64,000 nt of DNA from Jacaranda mimosifolia. Lineage: Eukaryota > Streptophyta > Magnoliopsida > Lamiales > Bignoniaceae. Positions 11,687 through 23,760 of this stretch are shown one piece after another. The notes beneath the pieces were generated by a model. That model ran no database searches. It was not told the DNA's origin and worked only from the letters and a program-made list of their open reading frames with translations. Location: positions 28,872,501 to 28,936,500 of the forward strand of contig CM032117.1 in the NCBI GenBank assembly GCA_018894105.1, read 5' to 3'. The translations under genes and the position numbers were made by a program. Positions within the stretch are counted from its first letter, which is position 1; the number at the start of each line of letters is the position of its first letter.

Positions 11687-13880
11687 TGAAAGCAAGTAAG
11701 GCACTAGGATCCAATTATAAAAATTTTGAACGCTTAATAAACTAGTGCTTACTTGATAACTAGGATCAAATCATGTCTAAAATTCAGAATTAGGTAGAGT
11801 GTTACCTTGAAATGCTAAAATCCAAGGAGAAAGTGGTGAACCTTTCACTAATCCAGAATTTGCCAGAAAACGCACAGCATGAATGGAGCGATTTTTAACC
11901 ATGTAAAAATTGCTCCAAAATTCACGAAAAAAATATTTAAACCTTTAAACACCTTTTAGGAGACACAGTAAAAAATTCAGATAAAAATCCTTCTGGATCT
12001 CCGTGTAAAAATTTTCCAAATCGGACTTTGTGCAGGTAGATCTCCAAACCGTAGCAAACTAACTTGTTTGCCTCTATTGATATAATCCACACACCAAATA
12101 GATCTTCCAAAATCTCTAGTTTATAAGCTAGAATAAGACCATAGATTAGCTATGGTGGAGGCCGATTTTAGGTTGGGAAGAAGAAGAAGGGAGCAAAGCT
12201 TTCAACACATGAATGCAATGCTTGCTAGAGGTTTTGGAGGGAATTTGCAAAAGAATCTAATTCTTTCACACTTTCAGCAATGACCTATCCCCACACTCTC
12301 TATATCTATATATAGGGTGAGGTTGGTGTGATGCCAAGTTCACATCACACCTTCATGAAGGTGGGTGGCCAACTTACATTGCCAAGGTGGCAAATGCAAA
12401 TTCAAATCCAATTTGAATTTCATGTGCATCTTAATTATATTTGAAATCTAATTTCAAGCTAATTAAGATGCTAATTCAAATGAAAATTTCATTTGAATTT
12501 TCCCTCCAAAATGTATTATTTCCATTAATTAAATTAAATGCTTTAATTTAATTAATTAACCTTTGACTTGACACTTAAGTCGAACAAGCTTAACTCTTTA
12601 AGTTACCTTGACCAATTGATGGTCATATTGGCACCAAATAATTAACTCTTTAATTTTTGGCCTAATTTAACTCCTTAAATTAATTGATTAATTTAACACT
12701 TAAATTAATCAAGCCAAAATTGACCTTCAAAATTGATACCTTAAAATCGATCCACTAGGAGATATTCTCTAACACTTAGAAAATTTTCTCCATTAATTAG
12801 AAGCTAATTAGCTTTTGTTTCTGACCCTATAGGTTCTACCATTCATTGGACATGGGCGCACAACTCCTTGTGACTTTTGAATATCATATATTCATTTTAG
12901 TTTAAAACACTTTTAAACTAATCGACTCAATTCAATTAATCTCATTAATTGAAGAGTACCAAATCTCCATGATCGATGTCCAACCTCAAGCCCATAGAGC
13001 CCAACTAATTGGCCGAAATGAATGTTTTGGAGAACCATTATAGCTTTATAGCTCTACGCTTACCATGCAAATACGGCCCTTCCATCTCCTATATCCCGAA
13101 AGAGGCCTAGGGCAAGATATTTGTCGGTTCCCTAATAGTCTTGATACTATGTTTCTATTATCAATGTTCGATTCCCTGATGTGACCTCATCTTGGGAAAA
13201 CTCCTTTTCTAAATTGTCACACCACCTTGCACAAGGATGTCTTGCAATCGATCATTATAGAATACATAGGAGAGGCACGCGCCCTTCACAAAAGCGAGGA
13301 GCCGGAATCCATCTTGGATCTCACAAACCTCCATGTCAAGTACCTCATACCCAACCTCAACCCTAAAGACCTACTAAGTGGTCAAGGAAGAGTCAAAGTA
13401 TGAAGACCAGACACAAGGTTACCGTGGATCCTCAGGTTAGAGGACTAATAATATGCACTAGCGTAAGCTGGAGAACTTGCCAGTACTAACTTGCAACTAT
13501 GGCTACCTAATGGATTCTCGGGTGGGCCTTCAATGCCTTGTTCTCTAACAAGGCACCCACTAACATACACCTATATCACATATGATTACTCATGGAACAG
13601 AGCAATATCCAACTTTGGGATTTATGCATCGTTACATGCCCAGTCTCGTAAGATCCTATGACTTGAAAGATTTAAGATCACGACTGTATGAGACTTATTC
13701 CATGGTCACCAAACCAAGTCCCATAGTCATGAGTGATCTAGGGGCTTCATCCAAATGCAAGTGCAAAGAGCATAAGATGAAAATGGCCATATAAAGAATT
13801 TCAATCAATCAAGATTGCTTTTACAAGGAAATAGCTTTTACAAGGCCAACCTAATTGGCTTGTCGGGCACTATTCCAACA
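11687..13880 (-). repeat. E3 3' LTR (2194 bp)
   Basis: Begins TGAAAGCAAG on the plus strand and ends ATTCCAACA, so on the element strand it runs TGTTGGAATAGTGCCC to CA with intact TG...CA ends. It carries the promoter module at 12300-12352. Confidence 0.9.
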
Positions 13881-13895
13881 ATCTCCCACTTACCC
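13881..13895 (-). other. E3 polypurine tract
   Basis: Minus strand GGGTAAGTGGGAGAT immediately before the intact LTR start TGTTGG. Confidence 0.8.
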
Positions 13896-13897
13896 TG

Positions 13898-15540
13898 AAG
13901 TCAATGCCCCTTGGCGTTGAGACCCATCTTCTCAAGATATTCTTCAAAGACCTTTTACGTTAGGGGTTTATCCTATGGTTCTGCTAAATTCTCTTCTGAG
14001 GCAACTTTGTCTACTCAGTTGTTGCCTCAATCAATTTGATATCATATATCAAATGATAATGCATTTACTATGTTTGGATTACTGATGAGATCTTAGCTGA
14101 AGTCTAAAATTGTCTTCCAAAGACAATTATGGGTTCATGCACACTAAGCAATACCTCCAACTCTTGGATGGAGTTTTTAACCAAACACCTTCTTTTGTGG
14201 TTTCCAAAAGCACAAATTATTTCACTTTTATAGTGGTCTCGGCTGTGGTATCTTATTGGAACTCTTCCAACTCCACCATGGCTTCTATTAAGGTAAAATG
14301 TAAATCCACAAGTGTATTTTAGGTCATCTACATCGGATTGGAAACTTGAATAAAAAAACCCCTTAAGTTTTAATTCTCCATTGCTATATACCAAAAATAA
14401 ATCCTTAGTCCTTCTCAAGTACTCAAGGATTGCTTTAACGGCTATCCAGTGACTCTCACTAGGATTGGATTGGAACCTACTCGAATACTTAGCGAGTGTG
14501 CCACATCCGGTCTTGTACATTGAACTGCATACATTATGCTACCAATAATGGAGGTATAAGGTATGTGGGACTTACTTTGTCTCTTATTGTCAGTCTTTAA
14601 GGGACCATAGACTAGAGAGATGAATATCATGTCCCATAGGAAGGAATCCCCTCTTAGATTCTTCAATATTAAATCCCTTTAGTATCCGGTTAATGTACAG
14701 GTTTTGGGATAGCCGCAGCATCCTCCCAGATCTATCTCCATAGATACATATTCCCAATAAGTAAGATGCTTCTCCCAAATCCATCATGAAGAATTGTGTA
14801 GATAACCACGCTTTAGTACACTCTAACATTCCTACCTCATTCCCAATGAGAATGATGTCATCGACATAAAGCACAATAAATTGTACACTACTCTCACTAG
14901 CCTTTTTATACATATATAGGTTCATACACATTTTTTACAAAGCCAAACGATTTGACCATTTTGTCAAAAAGTACATTTCAACTTCAGGATGCTTATTAGA
15001 GTCCATAAATAGATCTCTAGAGTTTGCAAACCTTTTGCTCACTCCCCTTAGATGTAAAACTTTATAGTTGCTCCATATAGATTTCTTCTTTAATGTCTCG
15101 ATTGAGGAAGTGGTTTTCACATCCATTTTCCATATCTCATAGTCATAATATGCAGCTATACCAAGTAGAATCTAAATGGACTTAGGCATTACGACGGGTG
15201 AAAAGGTTTCCTCCAATTCAATATCAAGTATTTAAGTGTAACCCTTTGCCACTAGTCGCACCTTAAAAGTCACCACTTTTCCATCTACTCCAAGCTTTCG
15301 CTTATAGATCCACTTGCAACCAATGGAAACTACTCCCTTAGGTGGATCTACCAAAGTCCATACTTTGTTTGAGTACATGGAGTCCATTTTGGATCTCATG
15401 GCTTCAAGCCAATGTCCCGAATCTATGTCCAACATAGCTTCCTCATAAGTCTTCAAATCACTATCCGATTGGCCCGTTTCATGAAGGAATCTGAACATTT
15501 CGGGTTGCCTCTTGATTTGGTCTGACCTTCTCAAAGGTTG
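13898..15540 (-). pseudogene. E3 copia reverse transcriptase/RNase H remnant
   Basis: From the right: the pre-RT linker ('HETGQSDSDLKTYEEAM', near 15480), 'MYSNKVWTLVDPP...CKWIYKRKLG' and 'LVAKGYT' (15534-15232), a broken middle part, then an open stretch at 14931-14590 with the active-site motif VLYVDDIILIGNE intact at about 14860, 'DLGEASYLLGI', and thumb sequences. RNase H sequence (14520-14104) is interrupted by frameshifts and the C-terminal end is eroded. Unlike E1, the YVDD residues are kept, but the frame as a whole is dead. Confidence 0.88.
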
Positions 15541-15549
15541 TGTGCAAGG

Positions 15550-16480
15550 CTCTTTGATATATATTTGTTTCTATCACTTGTGGGATTTTATGATCATCTT
15601 AAACTTCACCAAGTTCAACAACTATACCTCTTACTATCTTATAGAAATTTCTTTTCTAAAAACAGTGTCATTCTCGAAATAAACACCTTTTGTTTTAAGA
15701 GATCGTAGAGGTAATAACCCATAGGCTCTCTAGGGTATCCTGCAAACTTGCATAAAGTGGATCTACTATCCAACTTATCTCCCGATGTCCGTCTCACGTA
15801 GGCGGGAGATCCCTAAACCTTAATATATTGGTAAGATGGTGCTTTGCCATGCGACATCTCATACGGCGTCTTTGGCACCAACTTGTGAAGGTACTACACT
15901 TAGTAACTTCACCGTCATCTTTTAGGCGTATCCCCTAAAGGATATAAGCACATCGAAGAAACTCATCTGGAATATACCATGTCCAACAAGGTATGGTTTC
16001 TCCTCTCGGCTACTCCATTATATTAGGGGTGTGTTGGGTGGAAATCATTTCAAGAGAATCTCATTCTCCCTTAGATAATTCAAGAATTCAGTGCTCAAGT
16101 ATTCTCATCCATGATCCGATCGAAGAGCTTTAATACTTAGCCCCAATTGCTTTTGCACTTCACTCTATACACTTTGAACTTTAAAAAGGCTTCGAACTTA
16201 TTCTTCATAAGAAATACGTGTCCGAACTAACTATAGTCATCAGTGAAGGTGATGAAGTAGGAATAGCCTCCTCTCCCACTAACTCTTAGTGGTCCACAAA
16301 CATCTATATGGATCAAATCCAAAATACTTGTGGGGCGCTCCGTTTGTCTTACAAAGGGAGCCTTTGTCATTTTTCCTTTAAATAAGATTCACAAATGGGA
16401 GCATCATCCAGGCCACTAACATTTAGTGCTTTGAGAGCTTCTAATTTGTTCATCCTATTTTTAGAAATATGTTCAAGTCT
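15550..16480 (-). pseudogene. E3 copia integrase remnant
   Basis: Parallel to E1 4040-4930 at nucleotide level: the 'KAPFV...ERS' C-terminal GPI block near 16360, the catalytic-core region near 16230-16330, the 'TPPG.PQ.NG' region near 16050, and the 'RTPYEMW' region near 15860. Frameshifts and stops occur throughout and no long open stretch remains. Confidence 0.75.
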
Positions 16481-16489
16481 TGCATGTCA

Positions 16490-17317
16490 TAACATGGCAT
16501 TTTCTTGGATATCTAATTTTTCTTACCTTGTTGAAGTGCATTAGTGATGGTTGAGAATCCAGTATGAATAATCCTTTGTTAAGTGTACCATAAGCAATTA
16601 AATAACTTATTCTTTAATGCCTTCAATCTCCCATTTGATGTAGAAGGATCAAATCCTTCACTATCCAAAATGGGAATTTGAAATAATATTCTCAACAATA
16701 TATGGCACATAATAGCAAGGGTTCAATACAATTATGGAGTTCCCTAAGTCCAACTTATTATACGCTTTCGGCTTTTGTCACAACTATTGTTCCTTAGCCA
16801 AGGCAGTGGATCATATCCATGTCACTAAGTTTTATTCTTCTTTCTTATTCTTTGTTACAACTTACAAAGATAAGAACCACATGCGATATCATATATCCAT
16901 GAGGAAGAATTTATCGTTAGATACACTTCAATAAAGTATATAACCTTCCAAAGGGTTGCAAGGCATTCCTTGCAAAATGGCTTCCAATGGCCTATCTCAC
17001 CAAAGTAGAAACAAATAATATTGACTATTTCCTCTATAATCTTCTTGCCTCCTCTGAATGCCTTTAATTGTAGTTTTCCCTTAGAGGAAGAACTTTTCTT
17101 CCTTTTACCTTCCTTTCTAGCACCCCTAAGGCCCATAGACTTGGAGAAGGAAACAAGTGTCAAAGGTTTGCCCTTGTGATGGTAGTCTCCTTCTAGATCA
17201 ATACTTTGATCAAATAAACTCGGTGAGGATGTGAGGATCAAATCCTCATGGAGATCATTGCCCATCATCACATCCAAGAAAAAGCTTCTTCAAGCCTAGT
17301 CATCTTTAGACTTTAGC
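16490..17317 (-). pseudogene. E3 gag C-terminus, zinc knuckle and protease remnant
   Basis: The open stretch at 17277-16855 (140 residues) contains the gag end ('DLHEDLILTS'), a Ser/Lys-rich linker (KKSSSSKGK), a damaged CCHC knuckle (ICFYFGEIGHWKPFCKE, near 17000) and the protease region (SSWIYDIACGSYLC) where DTG reads DIA. The first part of gag is lost at the 17317 junction. The order nucleocapsid then protease is as in E1. Confidence 0.85.
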
Positions 17318-17319
17318 CA

Positions 17320-18462
17320 ATGTCCAATGAATGGTAGAATCTATCGAGTCACACACAAAAGCCAATTACATTTCCTAAGTAGTGGAGGAACTTTCTGAGT
17401 GTTAGAAAATTCACTCCATAGAGACCAATTTTTGGGTGACCGAAAAGTGAGGTTAATTTTGGCTTGATTAATTTAATGAGTTAAATTAGACCAATAATTA
17501 AAGAGTTAATTACGTGGTGCTATGTGACCATCAATTGGTCAACTTAAAGAGTTAAGTTAACAACATTAAGCTCAAAGAGTTAAGCAATGACTTAAGAGTT
17601 AAGTTAAGGAATAATTAATTAAATTAAAGTGTTTAATTTAATTAATGAGAAGAATATATTTTGGAGGAAAAATTCAAATGATAGGATTATTAAGGTGTGA
17701 CATTTAATAAATGTAAAATTAGATTTCAAATGTAATTGAAATGTATACAAATTCAAATTAGATTTAAATTTGCAACTTGCATGCTAGCGGTCCCTCCCCT
17801 CCCCCCACCTTGAGGAAGGTGTGATGCCAACTTGGCATAACACCATTTTCCTCTATATATAGATATAGAGGTGGGAATGGGTGGCATTCAAGCAATCCAA
17901 GTGAAGAATTAGATTCTCACTTTCTCCCTCTATTTTCAAGGTGTTTACTTATGTGTTGAAGTTCACCTCTCTCTTCTTCTCCAACCCTAAAATCAGTCAT
18001 CTCCCTCTCTTCTCTTCTCTCTTTCTACAACTAAAGGTAATCCCTCCATTTTCAAGGTGTTCACTTATGTGTTGAAGTTCACCTCTCTCTTCTTCTCCAA
18101 CCCCAAAATCAGCCATCTCCCTCTCTTCTCTCCTATCTTTCTCCAACTAAAAGTAAGGAGTAGTAGGGTTTGGATTGGTGTTTGGATCATTTTGATAAAG
18201 GCAAAACAAATGGTTTGCTAAGCCTTTGGAGATCCACCTGCAAGACCAGTCTCTTGTTGATTTTATTCCAAGAGATCTAGAAGGAGTTTCGATCTGAAAT
18301 TTTTTCCAACAGCTTCCTCAAGGAATTGAGTATCTACTGGAAGTTTTTTAGTATTTTCGAAGAGTTTTGAATTGGTCAAAAATCACTTGCTTTCAGCTGC
18401 ACCAATGTCTGGCAGATTCTATTTGAACAAGGAGTTCTTCATTCTACCTTTGGATTTTGCTT
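17320..18462 (+). repeat. Inverted internal fragment of the E1-type LTR
   Basis: Corresponds to the second half of the E4 LTR (about 27830-28905), in plus orientation and thus opposite to E3 next to it. It includes the promoter palindrome (17818-17844) and TATA box (17853-17868). It ends inside LTR sequence at about 18462, where SIRE-like pol begins. Neither end is a natural LTR end, so this is a rearranged piece. Confidence 0.82.
17930..18165 (+). repeat. ~116-bp tandem duplication within the LTR fragment
   Basis: 'ATTTTCAAGGTGTTTACTTA' at about 17932 recurs with small changes at about 18048, and the downstream pyrimidine-rich segment repeats as well. The sister LTRs have a single copy. Confidence 0.8.
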
Positions 18463-19170
18463 TTGAAGATGATAAGAATGTAAATGAGAAAATCTACAAA
18501 AGTATGATTGGTAGTTTACTCTACTTAACTACTAGTCGTCTAGATATTATGCTTTCAACATGCTTGTGTGCTTGATTCTAGTTCGATCCTAAGAAATCCC
18601 ATTTAAATGCTGTGAAAAGAATATTGATATATCTTAATGGAACATTAAACTATAGCTTATGGTATCTACACTCTAAATCCTTTAATTTCATAAGCTATTC
18701 CAATGTGGATTATGCTGGTTGCAAGATAAACAGGAAAAGTACCAGTGGTGGTTGTCAACTACTAGAAAATTAACTGGTTTCATGGTGCAGTAAAAAATAT
18801 GTTGTTGCATTATCCACCATCCATGGAGAATACATGGCCTTGGGAATTATTGCACTCAAGTATTATGGATGAAACACATACTACATGATTTTCGTATTAA
18901 TGTGCCTTGCATGCCTATCTTATGTGATAGTTCCAGTGCTATTAGTATTTCTAAAAATCTAGTTTTGCACTCATGCACAAAGCATATTAAGATTAAACAT
19001 CACTTCTGCATGATCATTTGAAAATGGGTGATATTTCAATAGATTTTGTTTCCACTGAGAATCAACTTGCAGATATCTTCACAAAAGCTTTGGAAGAAAA
19101 GAACTTTGCATGCATTAGAGATAAATTAGGAATTAAATCAAAATATAATTTTGGCGGGATTAGTTAACAT
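18463..19170 (+). pseudogene. SIRE-like reverse transcriptase/RNase H remnant
   Basis: Recognisable blocks: 'YKSMIGSLLYLTTSRLDIM' (about 18500-18550), 'HLNAVKRILIYLNGTLNYSLW', 'DYAGCKINRKSTSGGCQ', 'SWCSKK...VALSTIHGEYMA', and the terminal 'LADIFTKAL' region near 19075. These are the connection and RNase H domains of a copia Pol. Stops and frameshifts break it in at least five places. The first codons of the open stretch that starts at 18372 come from the adjacent LTR fragment, so that frame is a chimera formed by rearrangement. The catalytic YVDD part is absent. Confidence 0.87.
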
Positions 19171-19410
19171 ATTTGAATATGGCAATTATCATGCACTAAA
19201 ATTAACTGCAAATCCTTCCTTTTCTTATTACCTGATTTTACATACATCATTTAATTCTTTCTTTTCTCAAAAAAATAAAAACTCATCTTAATGAAAACTT
19301 GGTACTTCCTCTTCCATTACAGAAAGAGAAAAACCTTTATTCTTTTTCTAATCAAAAAAACTCTGCTCTTGATCTTTCCAGTTTTTCTCTCCAGAAAATA
19401 TTTTTTTACC

Positions 19411-20826
19411 ATGCCTAAATGAGGAGCAAAATTAGACGCTGGGGCATCCTCCTCAAAGAAAAAACGTCCATCATCTCCTTTCGAGCCTATTCCTATTTAG
19501 GTTTTCGAAGCCCCAATGTTGTTGCAATTGTACAATAATTTCAATACTGATGAAGATGAGTCTTCCTCCTCTGACAAACTAATGCATCTTGGCAATGAAG
19601 ACCTAGGCAATAAGGATACCCCTATAGGTAGTCCTAAAACACCTATTAGTTTAAAAGAAAACATTTCTAGCCCTAGTTCCCCTACTCCTACTCGTCCTGA
19701 AGAAATTAAGGACTGGAATTTTAATAAGCTTTCATTATATTTAAAATTCCATTCTTCTAATGCGTTAGCATGCTTTAACGAGAAAATTTTTGGTCAAAAT
19801 TTAAATCATGGTAGGGTTATCAACTTTGATTCTTTGCTAAAATCTAATGCTATTGACTGGGTCTGTCGTTTGAAATGGGATAATATAATGAAAATTGATA
19901 AACGTTCTTATCCTTCCTTGGTCAAGCTATTTTACTCAAACTTCACCTTCATTGAATCTAATTCTGATATCTCTACTGAGTCATATGTTCTTGACAAAAG
20001 AATTATGATGTCTCCCTCTAAACTGAATTTTCTATTTGATATTCCAAATAATGGCACGAATTTTTTTTAATTTTGGTGATTTATCTGATTCTGATGTTAC
20101 TTATGATGAAATATGTCAACTATTTTAGGAAAGAAAACAATACTCCTTTCCTGGAGGAGCTGGATTAAACAAAATAAAAATTGAACATATTATGTTGCAT
20201 AAATTACTGAGTTGCTTTGTCCTTTCTGCCCCAATTTTAAGTAGGTGGCATACTACTGATCTTAATTCTATGAGCATTTATCTTATGGCCAAAGCTATCA
20301 AGAATAAACATGTCAACCTTGGCTTTGTAATTCTGAAATACATGGTTTATTCATTCTCCCATCAAGCCAAAAATCATCCCTATTCTATGCTTCTTACATA
20401 CATTTTTAGAAGTGATGAAGTGTTTTTGCCCAATGCATGGATTGAGGGAAACAAAAAAATAAGGTTTTGGATCTAGCCAACATGAGGAAAATGAGAATTC
20501 AATATACTGATGACGATGGATGGTTCAACAGGGTCGGACGAACACCTAGCAGTATTAGACTTCACCCCCAAAAATCCAAAATTCCAGCACCTATTAGCTT
20601 AGAATCTGAACAATCCAGTCATACTCGTCCCATTCCAATTAAGACACCAAAGAAAGCTCAAGGAAAAACCAATAAAGTGGGTAGTAGACTTGAAGCCAAA
20701 TTGGATGATCTTACCAAAACTGTGGATACCCTCACTAGCAGCCTGGAAACACTTATTGATTCAGTAGACTACAAGCTGGAACATCTCCTTCGCAAGTCCA
20801 GTCACACTCGTGCTTGTGTGATTTGA
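19411..20826 (+). pseudogene. Env-like downstream frame of the SIRE-like element
   Basis: A frame starting at ATG 19411 has in-frame stops near the beginning and continues as 19516-20070 (184 residues). It then passes a stop and shifts through 20070-20476 to 20467-20826 (119 residues). The N-terminus is Ser/Pro/acidic-rich. The middle ('YPSLVKLFYSNF', 'MMSPSKLNFLFDIPN', 'SMSIYLMAKAI') resembles the plant-transposon protein domain often found in this position. The C-terminus (about 20690-20800) has leucine heptads (LEAKLDDLTKTVDTL) predicting a coiled coil. No clear signal peptide or membrane segment was seen. The function is unknown; the name env-like reflects position only. Confidence 0.65.
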
Positions 20827-21256
20827 CTGAAAGAAAAAGTTAGGGCATTCATGAATGCTTCCTAATCTGCCTTTTCATGATGAAAGGAGAAGAGATATGA
20901 AATTTTGAAATTTGAACACCTTGTTTATGTTGCTGGAACTTTGCGCTTGTTATCTTGCTATCCTAGAACTTTGATGGAACTATAAATTAATGAGGCCTCT
21001 AATAACCTATTACTATGATTACTCTTTATTTTGGGTTGTAATAACTTATCATGATTACTCTTTTGCTTGGGCATGCCTTATGATTCAACGCTTTATATCT
21101 GCTGGTATCTATTCCTTGCCTAGTATTTTCTTGAGTACATAAATTGGAAAAGCACCAATCACTCCAAACCAAAGGAGCACAAGCTAGCAGAATCGGGCAC
21201 ATATACAGGGGGAGTTCAGGTGATATCTTTCCACCTTAGTCAATTTTTTTCATATT
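20827..21256 (+). other. Non-coding 3' region of the SIRE-like element
   Basis: No coding signal. A second purine run (ACAGGGGGAG, about 21206) precedes the terminal polypurine tract by about 50 bases and may be an additional plus-strand priming site. Confidence 0.5.
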
Positions 21257-21271
21257 CAAAAAGGGGGAGAT
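21257..21271 (+). other. SIRE-like polypurine tract
   Basis: CAAAAAGGGGGAGAT immediately before the LTR start TGTTAACC; typical of plant copia elements. Confidence 0.85.
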
Positions 21272-21862
21272 TGTTAACCTTTTTGATGATTTACATTGTT
21301 TTAATCATGAAAAAATTACTCCTTGAATTATGCATTGAATAGCATGCATATTATTTGCCGGAATCTGCTTACATGTTGTCTGTTGGAATATGTCATGTGC
21401 TGGAATTTACTTTTCATAAATAAAAGATCCTCTGCAGATTATAATTTGATTTGCGTATTTATAACTTAGGAAATCAATCATGTCGTGCTGTAATTATTTC
21501 ACCATCTACTATTTAAGGTATCAATGTTTGATTACCAAAGTTAACTTGTTTCTTTATTAATTTCCAATGGATTCTTACCTTAAAAAGAACTTATAGCGAT
21601 TGGATAACAGCATATAAAAGTGAAGCAACACAGCATTTTGAGCGTGAATCACTAAGTAGGGAGAGAAGTTAATTAAGTGTCTTGAGGAGTTGTGTGATAC
21701 TCTCATACACATTTTGTTCTTAATTGTTGATAATTCCTTGCTCTACGTATGTTTTCGAGGGATCTTGTGATGAAGAAGGTCAAGTGGAACTTACCTTCGA
21801 TGGACCTTGGGGAGACGAGGACAAGTCGGATTATGTCTCAAAGGACCCAGTGGTGAAGAGGG
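21272..21862 (+). repeat. SIRE-like 3' LTR, proximal part
   Basis: Starts TGTTAACC after the polypurine tract and runs to the E4 insertion point. The last five bases (GAGGG, 21858-21862) are the left target duplication of E4. Confidence 0.75.
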
Positions 21863-22219
21863 TGTTAGAATAGTGCCCCGCAAGCCAATAAAATTGGTTG
21901 TAAACTATTTTAATTGTGATACAATTTTGATTGAATGATATTATTCTTATATGGCCATCTTCATCTTATGCTCATATTACTTCATTGGCATATGGTTGAA
22001 GCCCTTAGATCACATAAGACTATAGGACTTCGTCAATTTACTCGGTGGTGATCATAGAATAAGCCTTACATGGTCATGATATTAAACATCCCAAGTCATA
22101 GAATCTTAAGAGACGGGGCATCTAAGATTCAGATAGACTTGCACTAACGATGCATAAATCCAAGGGTTAGATGTTTCTCCATTCCATGAGCAAACCATAT
22201 GTGATATGGGTGCTTGTCA
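21863..22219 (+). repeat. E4 5' LTR, only the first ~357 bases
   Basis: Starts TGTTAGAATAGTGCCCCGC and matches 26799-27160. At about 22219 it switches to leader sequence homologous to E1 near 7020, so roughly 1.8 kb of LTR, the primer-binding site and the first part of the leader were deleted. Confidence 0.85.
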
Positions 22220-23410
22220 AGTGCATTACTTAGTTAAGCTCATGGTCATCCCACCCTAGGAGCATGTTGGGCACATTTACTTATTTATGCTTTCCATATC
22301 CTATTGTTGTATGTGATGCATGGATTAGGATATAGAAAACCTAAATAAAAAGATTAAATTAATGAGGTATGGGCAAGCAAGTTGAAAATCCCTCCACTTG
22401 GAATGTCTAAGTGCTCTCAAATATTAAGTTAAAATGGATATAAATTAAAATGAGTTTTAATTAATCCATGCCTTCTACCAATAGTATATCCCATGATGAT
22501 GCTACCGAATTTATGTGATGGCACTCAGTCACAGGGGTCATACTTATGAGTAAAGCTGTAAGGATATACTTAACATATAATGCACCTTTGATTTGAGACT
22601 TCCCACACATTGACACTTGGTCACGGGGGGATGTTGTGGAATGGTTTTGAATCAAAGTATGATTGGTATGTCTAACTTAACACTTAGTAGTGTAGATGTC
22701 GCATGAGTTGTGGGTCTACATGAAAAGTGAGGCAATATATATCAAGAGTTGTATGTGATACAACTAACAATGCTGCTTATCCTTAGATTATTTGTGGATG
22801 GTAATCGGTCATGGGGTGCACTTGCAAGTCTTTGGAGTCTTGATTTTCACTAGGAAATCAAATTTTCCAAATTCTTCTGGGGGATGAAATATTTGATAAA
22901 ATAGTGGGAGAAAAACATGCTTGAAAGACCATGAACCTGTTTTCAATATCAATATTCAATCAGATGCTTATATTCTATTTTTCACATTTGATGATTTGCG
23001 AAATATCAAGAATGGCTAAAATCCACTTAATATTTTTTTTTGGAGACCAATTAACCAACAGGGTCGAACTTCCAATAAATTGTTCTATATTTCAAGAAAT
23101 AGATAAACATCCTATATCATGGTGTTCCTTATCCCATGGGGATTAATGTAGATTAAGAAACACGTGAAAGGTTCATGTATTGGGTTAAGGATCATCCTAT
23201 CCCAGGATCTCTTGTTTGCATCTACAAATTTCAAAGATACATGAATATTACTTTGGTTTACGTTTACAAGAGTTTTAAAGCAAACAAGTTATGAGAAGTT
23301 CATGATGTCAAAGGAGATTTTTCAAGCTAGGATGGATAAGAAGCCATGAGTCATCGACTACGGTCTAAAGATGATTAAGCTTGAAGAAGCTTTTGAACTT
23401 AGACGCAGTG
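22220..23410 (+). other. E4 leader and eroded gag start
   Basis: Homologous to the E1 leader in reverse (6440-7030). Degenerate copies of the spaced leader motif appear near 22514 and 22607. Gag sequence from about 23140 is too eroded to give an open frame. Confidence 0.65.
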
Positions 23411-23760
23411 ATGAACATTGATCTTCATGTGGATTTGATCCTCACATCCTTGTCAAGTTTTATTGATCAAAGTGTTGATCTAGAATGAGACTATCATGAC
23501 AAGGGCAAATCTTTGACACTTGTTTCCTCCTCCAAGTCTATGAGCCCTATGCGTGCTAGAAATTGAGGTACAAAGAAGAAAAGTTCTTCTTCCAAGGGAA
23601 AGCAACCATTAAAGGTGTCTAGGAGAAATCAAGAAGATTATAGAGGATAAAGTCAATGTCACTTGTTTCTACTTTGGCAAGATAGGCCATTGGAAGCGGC
23701 ATTGCAAAAAAAAAAAAAAAAAAACTTTTGGCACCCTTGAGAAGGGTATGTGCTTTATTG
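23411..23760 (+). pseudogene. E4 gag C-terminus and zinc knuckle remnant
   Basis: Matches E3 16950-17317: a gag end ('LHVDLILTSL'), a Ser/Lys linker (KKKSSSSKGKQ, near 23580) and a CCHC knuckle (CFYFGKIGHWKRHC, near 23665) in which the second Cys reads Phe. An 18-base run of A follows (23707-23724) and breaks the frame. Stops occur on both sides. It is the nucleocapsid part of a dead Gag. Confidence 0.8.

Larger units (their letters stand above)
11687..17317 (-). mobile_element. Ty1/copia element E3, truncated at its 5' side
   Basis: Close relative of E1 and E4, in the same orientation as E1. It consists of a 3' LTR (11687-13880), polypurine tract, and reverse transcriptase, integrase, protease and nucleocapsid remains. 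Homology to the E4 interior stops at about 17317 within gag. From 17320 a fragment of the same LTR family continues in the opposite orientation, so the 5' part of E3 was lost in a rearrangement. Confidence 0.88.
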
